A DNA stretch of 64,000 nucleotides, from positions 1,054,001-1,118,000 of the forward strand of contig NZ_CP082922.1 in NCBI RefSeq assembly GCF_019931675.1. The letters are read 5' to 3'. The notes under the pieces were generated by a model that was given only the letters and a program-made list of their open reading frames with translations, was not told the DNA's origin and did not search any database. Position 1 is the stretch's first letter; every line of letters begins with the position of its first letter. Shown in pieces: positions 38,884 to 47,937 of this stretch. The position numbers were made by a program, and so were the translations under genes. The stretch is from Nocardioides rotundus. GTDB taxonomy: Bacteria > Actinomycetota > Actinomycetes > Propionibacteriales > Nocardioidaceae.

Positions 38884-40278
38884 ATGCGCTCCGCCCACAC
38901 CGTCGCGCAGGTCCGCGACGCCGAGGCCGTCCTGCTGGACGCGCTGCCCGAGGGCGCGCTGATGCAGCGCGCCGCCGTGGGGCTCGCCCACGCCGTCGCC
39001 GACTTCCTCGGCGCCGTCGTCGGTGCGCGGGTGCTCGTGCTGGCCGGCTCGGGCGACAACGGCGGCGACGCCCTCTGGGCCGGCGCCCACCTGGCCCGGC
39101 GCGGGGCGAGCGTCGAGGCGGTGCTGCTGGCCCCGTCGCGGACGCATGAGGCTGGTCTGGCGGCGCTCCTCGCCGCCGGCGGGCGCGTGGTGGAGGCGCG
39201 CGACTCCAGTCCGCCGGACGTGCTCCTGGACGGGATCGTCGGCATCGGCGGCCGGGGCGGGCTCCGGCCGGAGGCGGTCGACGCTCTCGCGGTGCACCCG
39301 GACGCCCCGACCGTCGCCGTCGACGTGCCCTCCGGGGTGGACGTGGACACCGGCGAGATCGACGGCCCGCACGTGACCGCCGACCTGACCGTCACCTTCG
39401 GCAGCTACAAGGTCTGCCACCTCGTGGAGCCCGCAGCCTCCGCCTGCGGCGCGGTCGAGCTGGTCGACATCGGGCTGGAGCTGCCGCCCGCCGCGGTTCG
39501 CGCCCTCGGGCCGGCCGACGTGCGCGCCCTGCTGCCCCGGCCGGACGCCGCCGCGCAGAAGTACTCCCGCGGCGTCGTCGGCGTGCGCACCGGCTCCGAG
39601 CAGTATCCCGGCGCCGGGGTGCTCTCCACGGCGGGCGCCTCCTCCGGGTTCGCCGGGATGGTCCGCTACGCCGGAGGCGCGCGGGACGCCGTGCTCGCCG
39701 CGCACCCGGAGGTGGTCCCGGGTGTCGGGCGGGTCCAGGCGTGGGTGGTCGGATCCGGCGGCGGCGCGGATGCGGAGCGGGCGCTGCGGGAGTCCGCCGG
39801 GGACGACGTCCCCCTCGTCATCGACGCCGACGCGCTCGCGCACGCCGGGCGCCCGGTCGGCGGGATCGCCGTACTCACCCCGCACGCGGGCGAGCTCGCC
39901 CGGATGCTCGGGGTCGAGCGGGAGGAGGTCGAGGCGCGGCAGCTGGCCTCCGCGCGCCGGGCGGCGCAGGAGTACGACGCCGTCGTGCTCCTCAAGGGGC
40001 CGCGCACCCTCATCGCGCGCCCCGACGGCCGGGTGGACGTCAACACCACCGGCGTGCCCTGGCTGGCCACCGCCGGGGCCGGCGACGTGCTGGCCGGGCT
40101 CATCGGCTCCCTGGTCGCCGCGGGGCTGGACCCCTTCGACGCCGCCGCGGTCGGAGCCTGGCTGCACGGGGCCGCCGCGACCGTCGCGTCCCGCCGCCGG
40201 GGCGGCCCGATCACCGCGGGCGACCTCCCGGGGGCGCTCGGGGACGTGCTGGCCGGGCTGGCCGACGACGCGTCCTGA
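38884..40278 (+). CDS. nnr: Bifunctional NAD(P)HX epimerase / ADP-dependent dehydratase
   Basis: 464 residues; repairs hydrated NAD(P)H. The N-terminal epimerase (YjeF_N, about 1-210) has the [20 protein letters not shown] loop. The C-terminal dehydratase (about 225-464) has [12 protein letters not shown] and the ATP/ADP site [20 protein letters not shown]. The fused architecture is normal for bacteria. nnr between acpS and alr is a common actinobacterial order. Confidence 0.95.
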   Translation: MRSAHTVAQVRDAEAVLLDALPEGALMQRAAVGLAHAVADFLGAVVGARVLVLAGSGDNGGDALWAGAHLARRGASVEAVLLAPSRTHEAGLAALLAAGGRVVEARDSSPPDVLLDGIVGIGGRGGLRPEAVDALAVHPDAPTVAVDVPSGVDVDTGEIDGPHVTADLTVTFGSYKVCHLVEPAASACGAVELVDIGLELPPAAVRALGPADVRALLPRPDAAAQKYSRGVVGVRTGSEQYPGAGVLSTAGASSGFAGMVRYAGGARDAVLAAHPEVVPGVGRVQAWVVGSGGGADAERALRESAGDDVPLVIDADALAHAGRPVGGIAVLTPHAGELARMLGVEREEVEARQLASARRAAQEYDAVVLLKGPRTLIARPDGRVDVNTTGVPWLATAGAGDVLAGLIGSLVAAGLDPFDAAAVGAWLHGAAATVASRRRGGPITAGDLPGALGDVLAGLADDAS

Positions 40279-40327
40279 CCCGCGGCCGGTGCCGGGGCCG
40301 GCGGGGGGTGCGTGAAAAGATGCGGGA

Positions 40328-41470
40328 ATGCTCCCCGGCGCTCTCGACCACCCGGAGGTCGTGGTGGATCTGGGGGCGATCCGACGCAACGTCGCCTTCC
40401 TCCGGGAGCTGTGCGCGCCCGCCGCGATGATGACGGTGGTCAAGGCCGACGGATACGGCCACGGCCTGGTCGAGTCCGCCCGGGCCGCTCGCGAGGCGGG
40501 ATCGGAGTGGCTCGGCACCGCCACGGTCGCCGAGGCGATGGCCCTGCGCGAGGCCGGCGACACCGGCCGGATCCTGTGCTGGCTGGACGCGCCCGGCCCC
40601 GACCCCACCGCGGCCATCGACGCCGACCTCGACCTCACGGCGTACTCCATCGACGAACTGGACCGGATCGCCGCGACCGGGCTGCCCGCGCGGGTGCAGC
40701 TCAAGGTGGACACCGGGCTCTCCCGCGGCGGTGCCACGCTCGCGGACTGGCCCGCCCTGGTGGCGCACGCCGCCGAGCTGGAGCGCACCGGGCGGGTCAC
40801 GATCACCGGCATCTGGTCGCACCTGTCCAGCTCCGACGAGCCCGCCAGCCCGGCCAACGACCGGCAGGAGCAGCGCTTCCGGGAGGCGCTGGCGGTCGCG
40901 GAGGCCGCGGGGCTGCGGCCCGAGGTGCGGCATCTGGCGAACTCCGCCGGGGCCCTGCTGCGCCCCTCGGCGCACTTCGACCTGGTCCGCTGCGGGCTGG
41001 CGTCCTACGGCCTGGACCCCGCGCCCGGCGTGACACCCGCCGACGTCGCCGGCCGGCTGGAGCCGGCGATGACCGTGCAGGCGCCGCTGGCGATGGTCAA
41101 GCCGATCGAGGCGGGGGAGTCGGTCTCCTACGGCGCCACCTGGACCGCGGAGCGGCCGACCACCCTGGGTCTGGTGCCGATGGGGTACGGCGACGGCATC
41201 CCCCGGCACGCCAGCTCCACCGGCGAGGTGGAGGTCGACGGGGCGCGGCGGCCGATGCGCGGCCGGGTGTGCATGGACCAGTTCGTCGTCGACCTCGGCG
41301 GCGACACCCCGCCGGCGGGGGAGACGGCGGTGATCTTCGGGAACGGGCGCGGCGGCGAGCCGACCGCGCAGGACTGGGCGGAGGCGAGCGACACCATCAG
41401 CTACGAGATCGTCACTCGGATGCGCGGGCGCTACCCGCGGCGGTACGTCGACAGCGGGGGCCGCCCATGA
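40328..41470 (+). CDS. alr: Alanine racemase
   Basis: 380 residues; PLP enzyme that makes D-alanine for peptidoglycan. Lys39 in [11 protein letters not shown] binds PLP. Tyr268 in SYGATW is the second catalytic base, and [10 protein letters not shown] is conserved. The ATG is 50 nt after nnr. The stop overlaps the next ATG (ATGA). Confidence 0.96.
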   Translation: MLPGALDHPEVVVDLGAIRRNVAFLRELCAPAAMMTVVKADGYGHGLVESARAAREAGSEWLGTATVAEAMALREAGDTGRILCWLDAPGPDPTAAIDADLDLTAYSIDELDRIAATGLPARVQLKVDTGLSRGGATLADWPALVAHAAELERTGRVTITGIWSHLSSSDEPASPANDRQEQRFREALAVAEAAGLRPEVRHLANSAGALLRPSAHFDLVRCGLASYGLDPAPGVTPADVAGRLEPAMTVQAPLAMVKPIEAGESVSYGATWTAERPTTLGLVPMGYGDGIPRHASSTGEVEVDGARRPMRGRVCMDQFVVDLGGDTPPAGETAVIFGNGRGGEPTAQDWAEASDTISYEIVTRMRGRYPRRYVDSGGRP

Positions 41471-42570
41471 GCGTGCGCGGCAAGCTCATCGGCGCTGCGG
41501 CCGGCGCGGCCGGGGCCGCGGTCGCCGGCGGCGCCGCCGTCGGGGTCGCCAAGATCGTCACCAACCGCCGCCTGGCCCACCGACCCTCGGCAGGCGACGA
41601 GGTCGCGCTGGGGTCGCTGCACTCCGAGCCGATCACCGTGCTGACCGACGACGGCGTGCCGCTGCATGCCGAGATCGACGAGTATGAGGCGCCGAAGCAG
41701 GGTGGGCGGAAGCGCCGTACTCCTCTCGCGGAGCGGCCGCCGTTCACCGTCGTCTTCGTGCACGGCTACTGCCTGGACCTGGACTGCTGGCACTTCCAGC
41801 GGGCCGCCTATCGCGGCCTGGTGCGGGCGGTCTACTACGACCACCGCTCGCACGGGCGCTCGGGCCGGTCGGACAAGGAGCACGAGACGGTCGACCAGCT
41901 CGGCCGCGATCTCAAGCGGGTGCTGGAGGACCTCACCGGCGACGACCCGGTCGTGCTCGTCGGGCACTCGATGGGCGGCATGACGATCATGGCGCTGGCC
42001 GAGCAGTTCCCCGAGCTGTTCGGGGAGAAGGTGATCGGCGTCGGGCTCATCTCCACCACCGCCGGCGGGCTGGACCCCGGCCGGATCCTCTTCCCGATGC
42101 TGCCGGCCGGGATCGGGGCGGGCGTGATGGGCCGCACCGTGCGCACGCTGCGGCTCGGCCACCGCGCCGTCGACCAGGTGCGCCGCTTCGGGCGGGACAT
42201 CGCGCTGACCATGACCGACCTCTACGCCTTCGGCAGCCGGGAGGTGCCGGCGGACTATCTGCGCTTCGTCTACGAGATCCTGTCTCGCACCCCCTTCGAC
42301 GTGGTGGCCGGCTTCTATCCGGGCTTCGCGGCACTGGACAAGTGGGACGTGCTGCGGGTCTTCTCCCGGGTCCCCACCTCGATCATCTGCGGGACCTCCG
42401 ACAAGCTGACCTCCATCGGGCACAGCCGCAAGATGCACTCGCGCATCCACGGGTCGGACCTGCTGGAGGTCGAGGACGCCGGCCACCTGGTGCTGGTGGA
42501 GCGGCACGAGGAGGTCAACGAGGAGCTGGACGACCTGCTGGCCCGGGTGTTCGAGAGGCTCGAGGCATGA
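41467..42570 (+). CDS. Alpha/beta-fold hydrolase
   Basis: 367 residues. A hydrophobic Ala/Gly-rich N-terminus (AAAGAAGAAVAGGAAVGVAK) may be a signal anchor. The catalytic Ser168 is in GHSMGG; the oxyanion HG motif is VFVHGYCLDLDCWHFQ. The likely acid and His are near CGTSDKLTS and AGHLVLVERH. Substrate unknown. It is conserved between alr and tsaE in actinobacteria. The start overlaps the alr stop, and the end overlaps the next gene by 4 nt. Confidence 0.88.
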   Translation: MSVRGKLIGAAAGAAGAAVAGGAAVGVAKIVTNRRLAHRPSAGDEVALGSLHSEPITVLTDDGVPLHAEIDEYEAPKQGGRKRRTPLAERPPFTVVFVHGYCLDLDCWHFQRAAYRGLVRAVYYDHRSHGRSGRSDKEHETVDQLGRDLKRVLEDLTGDDPVVLVGHSMGGMTIMALAEQFPELFGEKVIGVGLISTTAGGLDPGRILFPMLPAGIGAGVMGRTVRTLRLGHRAVDQVRRFGRDIALTMTDLYAFGSREVPADYLRFVYEILSRTPFDVVAGFYPGFAALDKWDVLRVFSRVPTSIICGTSDKLTSIGHSRKMHSRIHGSDLLEVEDAGHLVLVERHEEVNEELDDLLARVFERLEA

Positions 42571-43550
42571 GTGTCGTCGTGCGCCGGGTGGGACCGGAGT
42601 CCGCCGCCGTCGTCCACCACGTGGTGCACGAGGCGTTCTCCGCGCGGCCGCCGCTGGACCCGCCCGCCGACGCTCTGCTGGAGACCGAGGAGTCGCTGCG
42701 GACCGCGCTGGCGATGCAGGGCGGGTTCGTGGCGCTCTCCGACGGGGAGCCGGTCGGGGCGCTGCTGCTCGCCCCGGTCCGGTCCGTGCTGTTCCTGCGG
42801 CGCTTCGGGGTGCTGCCGGCGGCCCAGGGGACCGGCGTCGCCCGCGCGCTGATCGACGCCGCGGTCGAGGCCGCGCACTCGTTGGGCGCCTACTCCCTGC
42901 GCGTCCTCGCGCGCGAGGAGCTGCCGCGCACCATCGGGTTCTGGGAGGGCAACGGCTTCTCCCGGCGGGTCGGCCAGCCCTCGCCGTACCTCGAGCTCGA
43001 GCTGCCGCTGGTCACGACGTACGACGTCCCCGACGCCGACGCGATGCGCGAGCTCGGCGCCCACCTGGCCGAGGAGCTGCGCGGCGGGGACCTGGTCGTG
43101 CTGAGCGGGGAGCTCGGCGCCGGGAAGACGACGTTCACCCAGGGCGTCGGGGCCGGGCTGCGGGTGCGGGGCGACGTCACCTCGCCGACCTTCGTGATCG
43201 CCCGGGTGCACCCCTCGCTGGTCTCCGGGCCGGCGCTGGTGCACGTGGACGCCTACCGGCTGGGCGGCATCGACGAGCTCGACGACCTGGACCTGGACGC
43301 CTCGCTGGAGGAGTCGGTGACCGTCGTGGAGTGGGGTACCGGCGTGGCCGAGGGCCTCGCCGACTCTCGCCTGGAGGTGCGGATCGAGCGGGCCGTGGGG
43401 CTCGCGGACTCCGGCGAGGCCGTGGTCGCGCCGTCGGCCTCGCACGACCCCGGTGAGCTCGGGTCGCTGGTGGAGTCCGACGACGACGTCGCCGAGGACG
43501 ACCCCCGCCGGGTCGTCGTCCGGCGCATCGGCCCCCGCTGGCGCGCCTGA
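42567..43550 (+). CDS. tsaE: GNAT acetyltransferase-TsaE fusion (t6A biosynthesis ATPase)
   Basis: 327 residues. Residues 1-148 form a GNAT domain with the acetyl-CoA loop QGTGVARAL (about 87-95). Residues 150-327 are TsaE, with Walker A GELGAGKTT (181-189), the TSPTFVIARVHPS switch region and HVDAYRLGGIDELDDL. TsaE drives the TsaBD complex that adds threonylcarbamoyl to tRNA A37. The C-terminal ~45 residues are acidic. tsaB, rimI and tsaD, often directly downstream in actinobacteria, are not found here. The next gene is an Fe-S carrier. Confidence 0.9.
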   Translation: MSVVVRRVGPESAAVVHHVVHEAFSARPPLDPPADALLETEESLRTALAMQGGFVALSDGEPVGALLLAPVRSVLFLRRFGVLPAAQGTGVARALIDAAVEAAHSLGAYSLRVLAREELPRTIGFWEGNGFSRRVGQPSPYLELELPLVTTYDVPDADAMRELGAHLAEELRGGDLVVLSGELGAGKTTFTQGVGAGLRVRGDVTSPTFVIARVHPSLVSGPALVHVDAYRLGGIDELDDLDLDASLEESVTVVEWGTGVAEGLADSRLEVRIERAVGLADSGEAVVAPSASHDPGELGSLVESDDDVAEDDPRRVVVRRIGPRWRA

Positions 43551-43685
43551 CCCCCCTGCATGACATTCCCTTGTCGAGTCGGGCGGCGTGGGGCGGTGGG
43601 CGTGAGACGGAGCACCCTTCGGAATAGCCAGGGGTGTGCGACCATTGAGACAACGGACGAGACCCCGACTCCTGGAGCAGATGAG

Positions 43686-44039
43686 ATGACCGAGCAGGCC
43701 ACCGAGCGTCGTACCGACCAGATCAACCTCAGCAGCGTGGCTGCCGCCAAGGTCCAGAGCCTCCTCGACCAGGAGGGCCGCGACGACCTGGCGCTGCGCA
43801 TCTCCGTGCAGCCCGGCGGCTGCAGCGGCCTGCGCTACCAGCTGTTCTTCGACGAGCGCACCCTGGACGGCGACGTGACCACCGACTTCGACGGCGTGAC
43901 CGTGGTCGTGGACCGGATGAGCGTCCCCTACCTCAACGGCGCGATGATCGACTTCGTCGACACCATCGAGAAGCAGGGCTTCACGATCGACAACCCCAAC
44001 GCCACCGGCTCCTGCGCCTGCGGCGACTCCTTCCACTGA
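43686..44039 (+). CDS. erpA: A-type iron-sulfur cluster carrier (HesB/IscA/ErpA family)
   Basis: 117 residues from ATG 43686, behind CTGGAGCAG. The three ligand cysteines are present: Cys46 (GGCSGLRY) and Cys110/Cys112 (SCACGDSF). It delivers Fe-S clusters to apoproteins, and the Rieske protein encoded 10 kb away is a plausible client. M. tuberculosis has a HesB gene at the same relative position (Rv2204c). A strong terminator follows. The symbol is by family; IscA-type naming is equally defensible. Confidence 0.9.
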   Translation: MTEQATERRTDQINLSSVAAAKVQSLLDQEGRDDLALRISVQPGGCSGLRYQLFFDERTLDGDVTTDFDGVTVVVDRMSVPYLNGAMIDFVDTIEKQGFTIDNPNATGSCACGDSFH

Positions 44040-44063
44040 GTCTCACCGTCACCCGCGCACGCA

Positions 44064-44096
44064 CGAGGGCCCCGGAGCACCGCTCCGGGGCCCTCG
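44064..44096 (+). terminator. Perfect 15-bp terminator hairpin after the Fe-S carrier gene
   Basis: CGAGGGCCCCGGAGC (44064-44078) pairs fully with 44082-44096 around a 3-nt loop, 24 nt after the stop. Confidence 0.88.
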
Positions 44097-44142
44097 GCCC
44101 GTTCCGGGACCGGCTGACGGGGCGTCGTCGGGTCGAGGTGCG

Positions 44143-44241
44143 TGCACGAACCACGGAGTAAGTGACGGGCGCGCCGCCGCGGGCCGCGTAACGGCGGGCC
44201 AGCCCGCGACCGGGGGCGCGGGATACTGGGTGGTTCGTGCA
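44143..44241. repeat. 99-bp dyad bounded by perfect 12-bp inverted repeats
   Basis: TGCACGAACCAC (44143-44154) is the exact complement of 44230-44241. The interior is GC rich with smaller self-complementary stretches. It lies between the Fe-S carrier terminator and the end of the 44265 gene, where no coding sequence is expected. A small RNA or a binding site are possibilities. Confidence 0.6.
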
Positions 44242-44264
44242 GGCCTGGGGGGCGGCGGCCGCCC

Positions 44265-44495
44265 TCAGTCCAGGTGGAGGTGCAGCGCGTTGGCCAGGCG
44301 CGCGGCGGCCCGGTCCACGTTGATCTCCGGCTTGCGCACCTCGCGCGGGTAGTCCTCGAACCGGATGCTCGGCGAGGGGCCCACGGCCGCCTCGGCGGCG
44401 CGGTCCAGCCGGTCTCCGGCGGCCCGGCAGTCGGCGGTCATCTGCTCGGGATCGGACAGGTCGTCGTACGGCGCACCGGGCGTGTGAGGGGTCAT
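44265..44495 (-). CDS. Hypothetical small protein
   Basis: 76 residues (MTPHTPGAPYDDLSDPEQMT), soluble, with an acidic N-terminal half and ending RAAARLANALHLHLD. I recognise no family. It is supported by a TAGCGT -10 box exactly 7 nt before the ATG and by its position divergent from adoK, 63 bp away. Confidence 0.65.
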   Translation of the reverse strand: MTPHTPGAPYDDLSDPEQMTADCRAAGDRLDRAAEAAVGPSPSIRFEDYPREVRKPEINVDRAAARLANALHLHLD

Positions 44496-44502
44496 GTCAG
44501 CG

Positions 44503-44508
44503 ACGCTA
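44503..44508 (-). promoter_or_regulatory. -10 box TAGCGT (minus strand), leaderless start of the 44265 gene
   Basis: On the minus strand TAGCGT ends 7 nt before the ATG at 44495. Confidence 0.6.
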
Positions 44509-44535
44509 GGGGCTACCGATTGGTATCCCCAGCAG

Positions 44536-44555
44536 TACCGAACAGTAGTGTTCGG
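44536..44555 (+). promoter_or_regulatory. adoK promoter with overlapping CCGAACA-4-TGTTCGG operator-like palindrome
   Basis: A perfect 7-bp dyad (44538-44544 and 44549-44555, 4-bp spacer) overlaps the -10 box TAGTGT at 44546-44551, which ends 7 nt before the adoK ATG. The left part is the same 11-mer (TACCGAACAGT) found three times before the PfkB gene at 17671. Binding here would block the promoter. Confidence 0.6.
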
Positions 44556-44558
44556 CGC

Positions 44559-45533
44559 ATGTCGTTGCTGATCGCCGGCTCCATCGCGACCGACCATCTG
44601 ATGACCTTCCAGGGCCGGTTCGCCGACTCCCTCGTCGTGGAGCAGCTGGACAAGATCTCGCTGTCCTTCCTGGTCGACGGCCTGGAGATCCGCCGCGGCG
44701 GCGTCGCGCCGAACATCTGCTTCGGCCTGGGCATGCTCGGGCTGCGCCCGGTGCTGGTGGGCGCGGCGGGGGAGGACTTCGCCGACTACCGCTCCTGGCT
44801 GGAGCGGCACGGCGTCGACTGCGGCTCCGTGCACATCTCCAGCACCCAGCACACCGCCCGGTTCGTGTGCACGACCGACTCCTCGCAGGCCCAGTTCGCC
44901 TCCTTCTACGCCGGCGCCATGTCCGAGGCGCGCAACGTCGAGCTCGCGCCGATCGCGGCCCGGGTGGGGGAGCCGGACCTGGTGCTGGTCGGCGCCGACG
45001 ACCCCGAGGCGATGCAGCGCCACACCGAGGAGTGCCGGCAGCGGGGGTACCCCTTCATCGCCGACCCGAGCCAGCAGCTGGCCTTCAGCCAGGGCGAGCC
45101 GATCCGCGGCCTGATCGACGGGGCGACGTACCTGTTCTCCAACGAGTACGAGTCGCACATGATCGAGCAGAAGACCGGCTGGTCGCCCGACGAGGTGCGC
45201 GCGCGGGTCGGCACCCAGGTCACGACCCTGGGCAAGGACGGCGTGCGGATCAGCGGGCGCGACCGGGAGACGCTGGAGATCCCCGCCGTGCCGGGCGTGC
45301 GCGCCGTCGAGCCGACCGGCGTGGGGGACGCCTTCCGCGCCGGCTTCCTCGCCGCGCTGCACTGGGGGGTCGACCTCGAGCAGGCCGCGCAGGTCGGGTG
45401 CACCCTGGCCGCCTACGTCGTGGAGACCGTCGGCACGCAGGAGTACACCTTCACCCGCGCCGGGTTCGTCGACCGGGTGCGCGAGGCGTACGGCGACGCC
45501 GCCGGCGACGCGATCGCGCCGCACCTGTCGTGA
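44559..45533 (+). CDS. adoK: Adenosine kinase (PfkB family, mycobacterial AdoK type)
   Basis: 324 residues. Phosphorylates adenosine to AMP in purine salvage. The N-terminus SLLIAGSIATDHLMTFQGRF and segments such as FYAGAMSEARNVEL and DDPEAMQRHTEECR match M. tuberculosis AdoK (Rv2202c). The catalytic Asp257 lies in EPTGVGDAFRAGF. The gene is leaderless by its -10 spacing. Placement between a HesB gene and ctaC also matches the mycobacterial order. It is convergent with the tusA-like gene, 10 nt apart. Confidence 0.9.
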   Translation: MSLLIAGSIATDHLMTFQGRFADSLVVEQLDKISLSFLVDGLEIRRGGVAPNICFGLGMLGLRPVLVGAAGEDFADYRSWLERHGVDCGSVHISSTQHTARFVCTTDSSQAQFASFYAGAMSEARNVELAPIAARVGEPDLVLVGADDPEAMQRHTEECRQRGYPFIADPSQQLAFSQGEPIRGLIDGATYLFSNEYESHMIEQKTGWSPDEVRARVGTQVTTLGKDGVRISGRDRETLEIPAVPGVRAVEPTGVGDAFRAGFLAALHWGVDLEQAAQVGCTLAAYVVETVGTQEYTFTRAGFVDRVREAYGDAAGDAIAPHLS

Positions 45534-45543
45534 GGCGGCCTCG

Positions 45544-45777
45544 TCACGCCAGGCGCCGCACCAGATAGCGGGGTACGCCGTCCTCGGCGGGCTCCTCGCC
45601 GACGTACTCCTGCCCCCGCATCCGGCACCACGCCTGCACGTCCAGCCGCGCGGCCACGTCGGTGGCGGCCACGGCCACGACCTCGCCCACGCCGACCTCG
45701 CCGATCCGGCGGGCCAGCTCGATGATCGGCAGCGGGCACCGCTGGCCGCGGCAGTCCAGCTCCAGGGCGGGGGTCAT
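45544..45777 (-). CDS. TusA-family sulfurtransferase
   Basis: 77 residues (MTPALELDCRGQRCPLPIIE). The conserved CPxP motif (Cys14-Pro-Leu-Pro) accepts persulfide sulfur from a cysteine desulfurase. The ATG overlaps the stop of the desulfurase gene by 4 nt, so the two form a coupled pair. The recipient pathway (tRNA thiolation, molybdopterin or other) is unknown. Confidence 0.88.
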   Translation of the reverse strand: MTPALELDCRGQRCPLPIIELARRIGEVGVGEVVAVAATDVAARLDVQAWCRMRGQEYVGEEPAEDGVPRYLVRRLA

Positions 45778-46913
45778 CCCATGCCCACCCGGGAGCGGAG
45801 CTCGGCGACCACCCCGGGCAGCGTCGCCAGGAGCCGGTCGACCTCCTCCTCGGTGGTGTCGCGGCGCAGCGAGAGGCGCACGTTGCCGTGGGAGAGGGCG
45901 CCCATCGCCTCCAGCACATGGCTGGGCGTCAGGGTGGATGCGGTGCAGGCCGACCCGCTGGCCACGCCGAAGCCGAGCCGGTCCAACTCGGTGACCAGCG
46001 CCTCCCCGTCGACGTAGAGGCAGGAGAAGGTCACCAGGTGCGGCAGCCGCTCCTCCGGAGCCCCCACCACCTCCACGTCGGGGATCGTGGCCGCGACGGT
46101 CTCGCGGACCCGGGCGATGAGCGCGTGCTGGCGGCGCGCGACCTCGTCGGCCTCCGCCGTGACCGCCTGGAGCGCCGCCGCCGCGGACAGGGCTGCGGGG
46201 ACGTTCTCGAAGCCGCTGGCCCGCTCGTCCCCTCGGTCGTCGGCCGGGAACGGGCTCTCCCAGCGGACGCCCTTGCGGACCACGAGGACCCCCGCCCCGG
46301 CGGGGCCGCCCCACTTGTGGGCCGACGCCGCGAGTGCCGACCACCCCTCCGGGAGCGCCAGCCGGCCCGCGGAGGCGCAGGCGTCGACGAACAGCGGGGC
46401 CTCGCCCAGGGCCGCCGCGATCTCGGCCACCGGCTGCACGGTGCCCACCTCGTGGTTGGCGTGCTGGACCGCGGCCACGGCCAGCGGGCCGGGCAGCTCC
46501 TCGGCCCGGGCGCCCGCCGACATGGGGTCGACCCGCCCGGTGCGGTCGACCGGCAGGGTGCCCAGCGGCACCCCCGCCCAGCGCAGCGCGTGGAAGACCG
46601 AGGAGTGCTCCACGGCGCTGACCAGCGACTGCCGCCCCACGCGCGAGCGCGCAGCCAGCAGCCCGAGCAGGCCGCGATGGACGGCGTCGGTGCCGGACGC
46701 GGTGAAGGTCACCTCGGCGGGACGGACCCCGAGGCACTCCGCGACCACGGCGCGGGCGTTGTCCAGCAGCAGCCGCGCGCTCCGGCCCGTGCCGTGCAGG
46801 CGGCGCGGGTCGCCGTACCCCTGGTCCAGGGCCGCCAGCAGGGTCTCTCTGGCCGCCGGGTGGAGCGGCTCGGAGGAGGCCGTGTCGAGGTACCCGCCGG
46901 TCAGGTTGGTCAC
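45774..46913 (-). CDS. Cysteine desulfurase (NifS/IscS-like, class V aminotransferase)
   Basis: 379 residues from GTG 46913. PLP-binding Lys200 is in ASAHKWGGPAG, the His of VEHSSV is near residue 103, and active Cys323 is in ASGSACTASTL. It mobilises cysteine sulfur as persulfide. It is coupled to a TusA-like gene, which suggests sulfur relay rather than Fe-S assembly alone. It is divergent from ctaC, 115 bp apart. Confidence 0.9.
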   Translation of the reverse strand: MTNLTGGYLDTASSEPLHPAARETLLAALDQGYGDPRRLHGTGRSARLLLDNARAVVAECLGVRPAEVTFTASGTDAVHRGLLGLLAARSRVGRQSLVSAVEHSSVFHALRWAGVPLGTLPVDRTGRVDPMSAGARAEELPGPLAVAAVQHANHEVGTVQPVAEIAAALGEAPLFVDACASAGRLALPEGWSALAASAHKWGGPAGAGVLVVRKGVRWESPFPADDRGDERASGFENVPAALSAAAALQAVTAEADEVARRQHALIARVRETVAATIPDVEVVGAPEERLPHLVTFSCLYVDGEALVTELDRLGFGVASGSACTASTLTPSHVLEAMGALSHGNVRLSLRRDTTEEEVDRLLATLPGVVAELRSRVGMG

Positions 46914-46963
46914 ACGCCGAACCTACCGGGCGACCCACCCCGACAACGGGGGCCCGGTTCGGA

Positions 46964-46969
46964 TATCGT
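46964..46969 (+). promoter_or_regulatory. Possible -10 box (TATCGT) for ctaC-ctaD-ctaF
   Basis: TANNNT hexamer 59 bases before the ctaC GTG. The -35 element is weak. A good ribosome site lies near the start, so this mRNA is leadered. Confidence 0.45.
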
Positions 46970-47028
46970 GAGTGTCTGCCATGTGCGATTCGCCGTGGAG
47001 CCAGGCTCGTCGAGAGAGAGGTCCCTAC

Positions 47029-47937
47029 GTGGGTGTGCAGTTGTCGCGGCCTGCCGGGTCGTCGCGGCGCCGTCGCGCCGGATCGCCGCTGAAGCGAGTG
47101 GCCCTGGGCCTCGTGGCCGGTGCAGCCCTGCTGTTGGTCAGCGGCTGCTCGGCGGAGGACAAGTACCAGCTGACCCACTGGGCGATGCCCGAGGTGGACG
47201 CGACCGACCGCTCGGGCTACATCTACGAGCTGTGGAAGTGGGGCTGGGTCGCGGCCCTGGTCACCGGCGCGATCGTCTGGGCGCTGATGTTCTACGCGAT
47301 GGCGCGCTACCGCCGTCGCAGCGACGACGAGATCCCGGTGCAGACGCGCTACAACCTGCCGCTGGAGATCTTCTACACCTTCGTGCCGATCGTGATGGTC
47401 GTGGTGTTCTTCGCCCACACCGTCAAGACGCAGAACGCCGTGCTCGAGCCGGTCGACAACCCCGACCACGTGGTCGAGGTCGTGGGCCAGCAGTGGTCCT
47501 GGACGTTCAACTACACCAACGAGGACGTCGCCAACGGCCGCAACGTCTACGAGTCCGGCACCGGCTCCTACGTCCCGACCCTGGTGCTGCCCGAGGGCGA
47601 GAGCGTGCAGTTCAACCTGCGCAGCCCCGACGTCATCCACTCCTTCTGGATCACCGGCTTCCTGATGAAGATGGACGTCATCCCGGGCAAGGTGAACCGG
47701 TTCTGGCTGACCCCGACCAAGCAGGGCACCTACCGCGGCAAGTGCGCCGAGCTCTGCGGCGTCTACCACTCGCGGATGCTCTTCAACGTCGAGGTGGTCA
47801 GCCCCGAGGAGTACGACCGCTACCTGCAGAAGCAGATCGACCGGGGCTTCGTCTCCGACGAGCCCGTGATCGGCAACGAGTTCACTACCACCCAACCGGG
47901 CCTGGAGTCCGGTGAGAACGAGGGAGGTCAGGAGTGA
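47029..47937 (+). CDS. ctaC: Cytochrome c oxidase subunit II (lipoprotein)
   Basis: 302 residues from GTG 47029, behind GAGAGAGAGGTCCC. The lipobox LLVSGC gives lipid-modified Cys40. Two membrane helices (about 68-92 and 112-132) precede the periplasmic cupredoxin domain. The CuA ligands are complete: His204 (VIHSFW), Cys239, Cys243, His247 and Met250 ([12 protein letters not shown]). It receives electrons from the diheme QcrC in the bcc-aa3 supercomplex. Confidence 0.97.
   Translation: MGVQLSRPAGSSRRRRAGSPLKRVALGLVAGAALLLVSGCSAEDKYQLTHWAMPEVDATDRSGYIYELWKWGWVAALVTGAIVWALMFYAMARYRRRSDDEIPVQTRYNLPLEIFYTFVPIVMVVVFFAHTVKTQNAVLEPVDNPDHVVEVVGQQWSWTFNYTNEDVANGRNVYESGTGSYVPTLVLPEGESVQFNLRSPDVIHSFWITGFLMKMDVIPGKVNRFWLTPTKQGTYRGKCAELCGVYHSRMLFNVEVVSPEEYDRYLQKQIDRGFVSDEPVIGNEFTTTQPGLESGENEGGQE

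Noticed and set aside
35635..40857. A 1740-codon open frame on the minus strand running through glmS, acpS, nnr and alr
   Set aside because: Only the first ~320 codons at its 3' end (coaA) show protein homology. The rest is antisense to well-identified genes and is a product of GC-rich codon usage.
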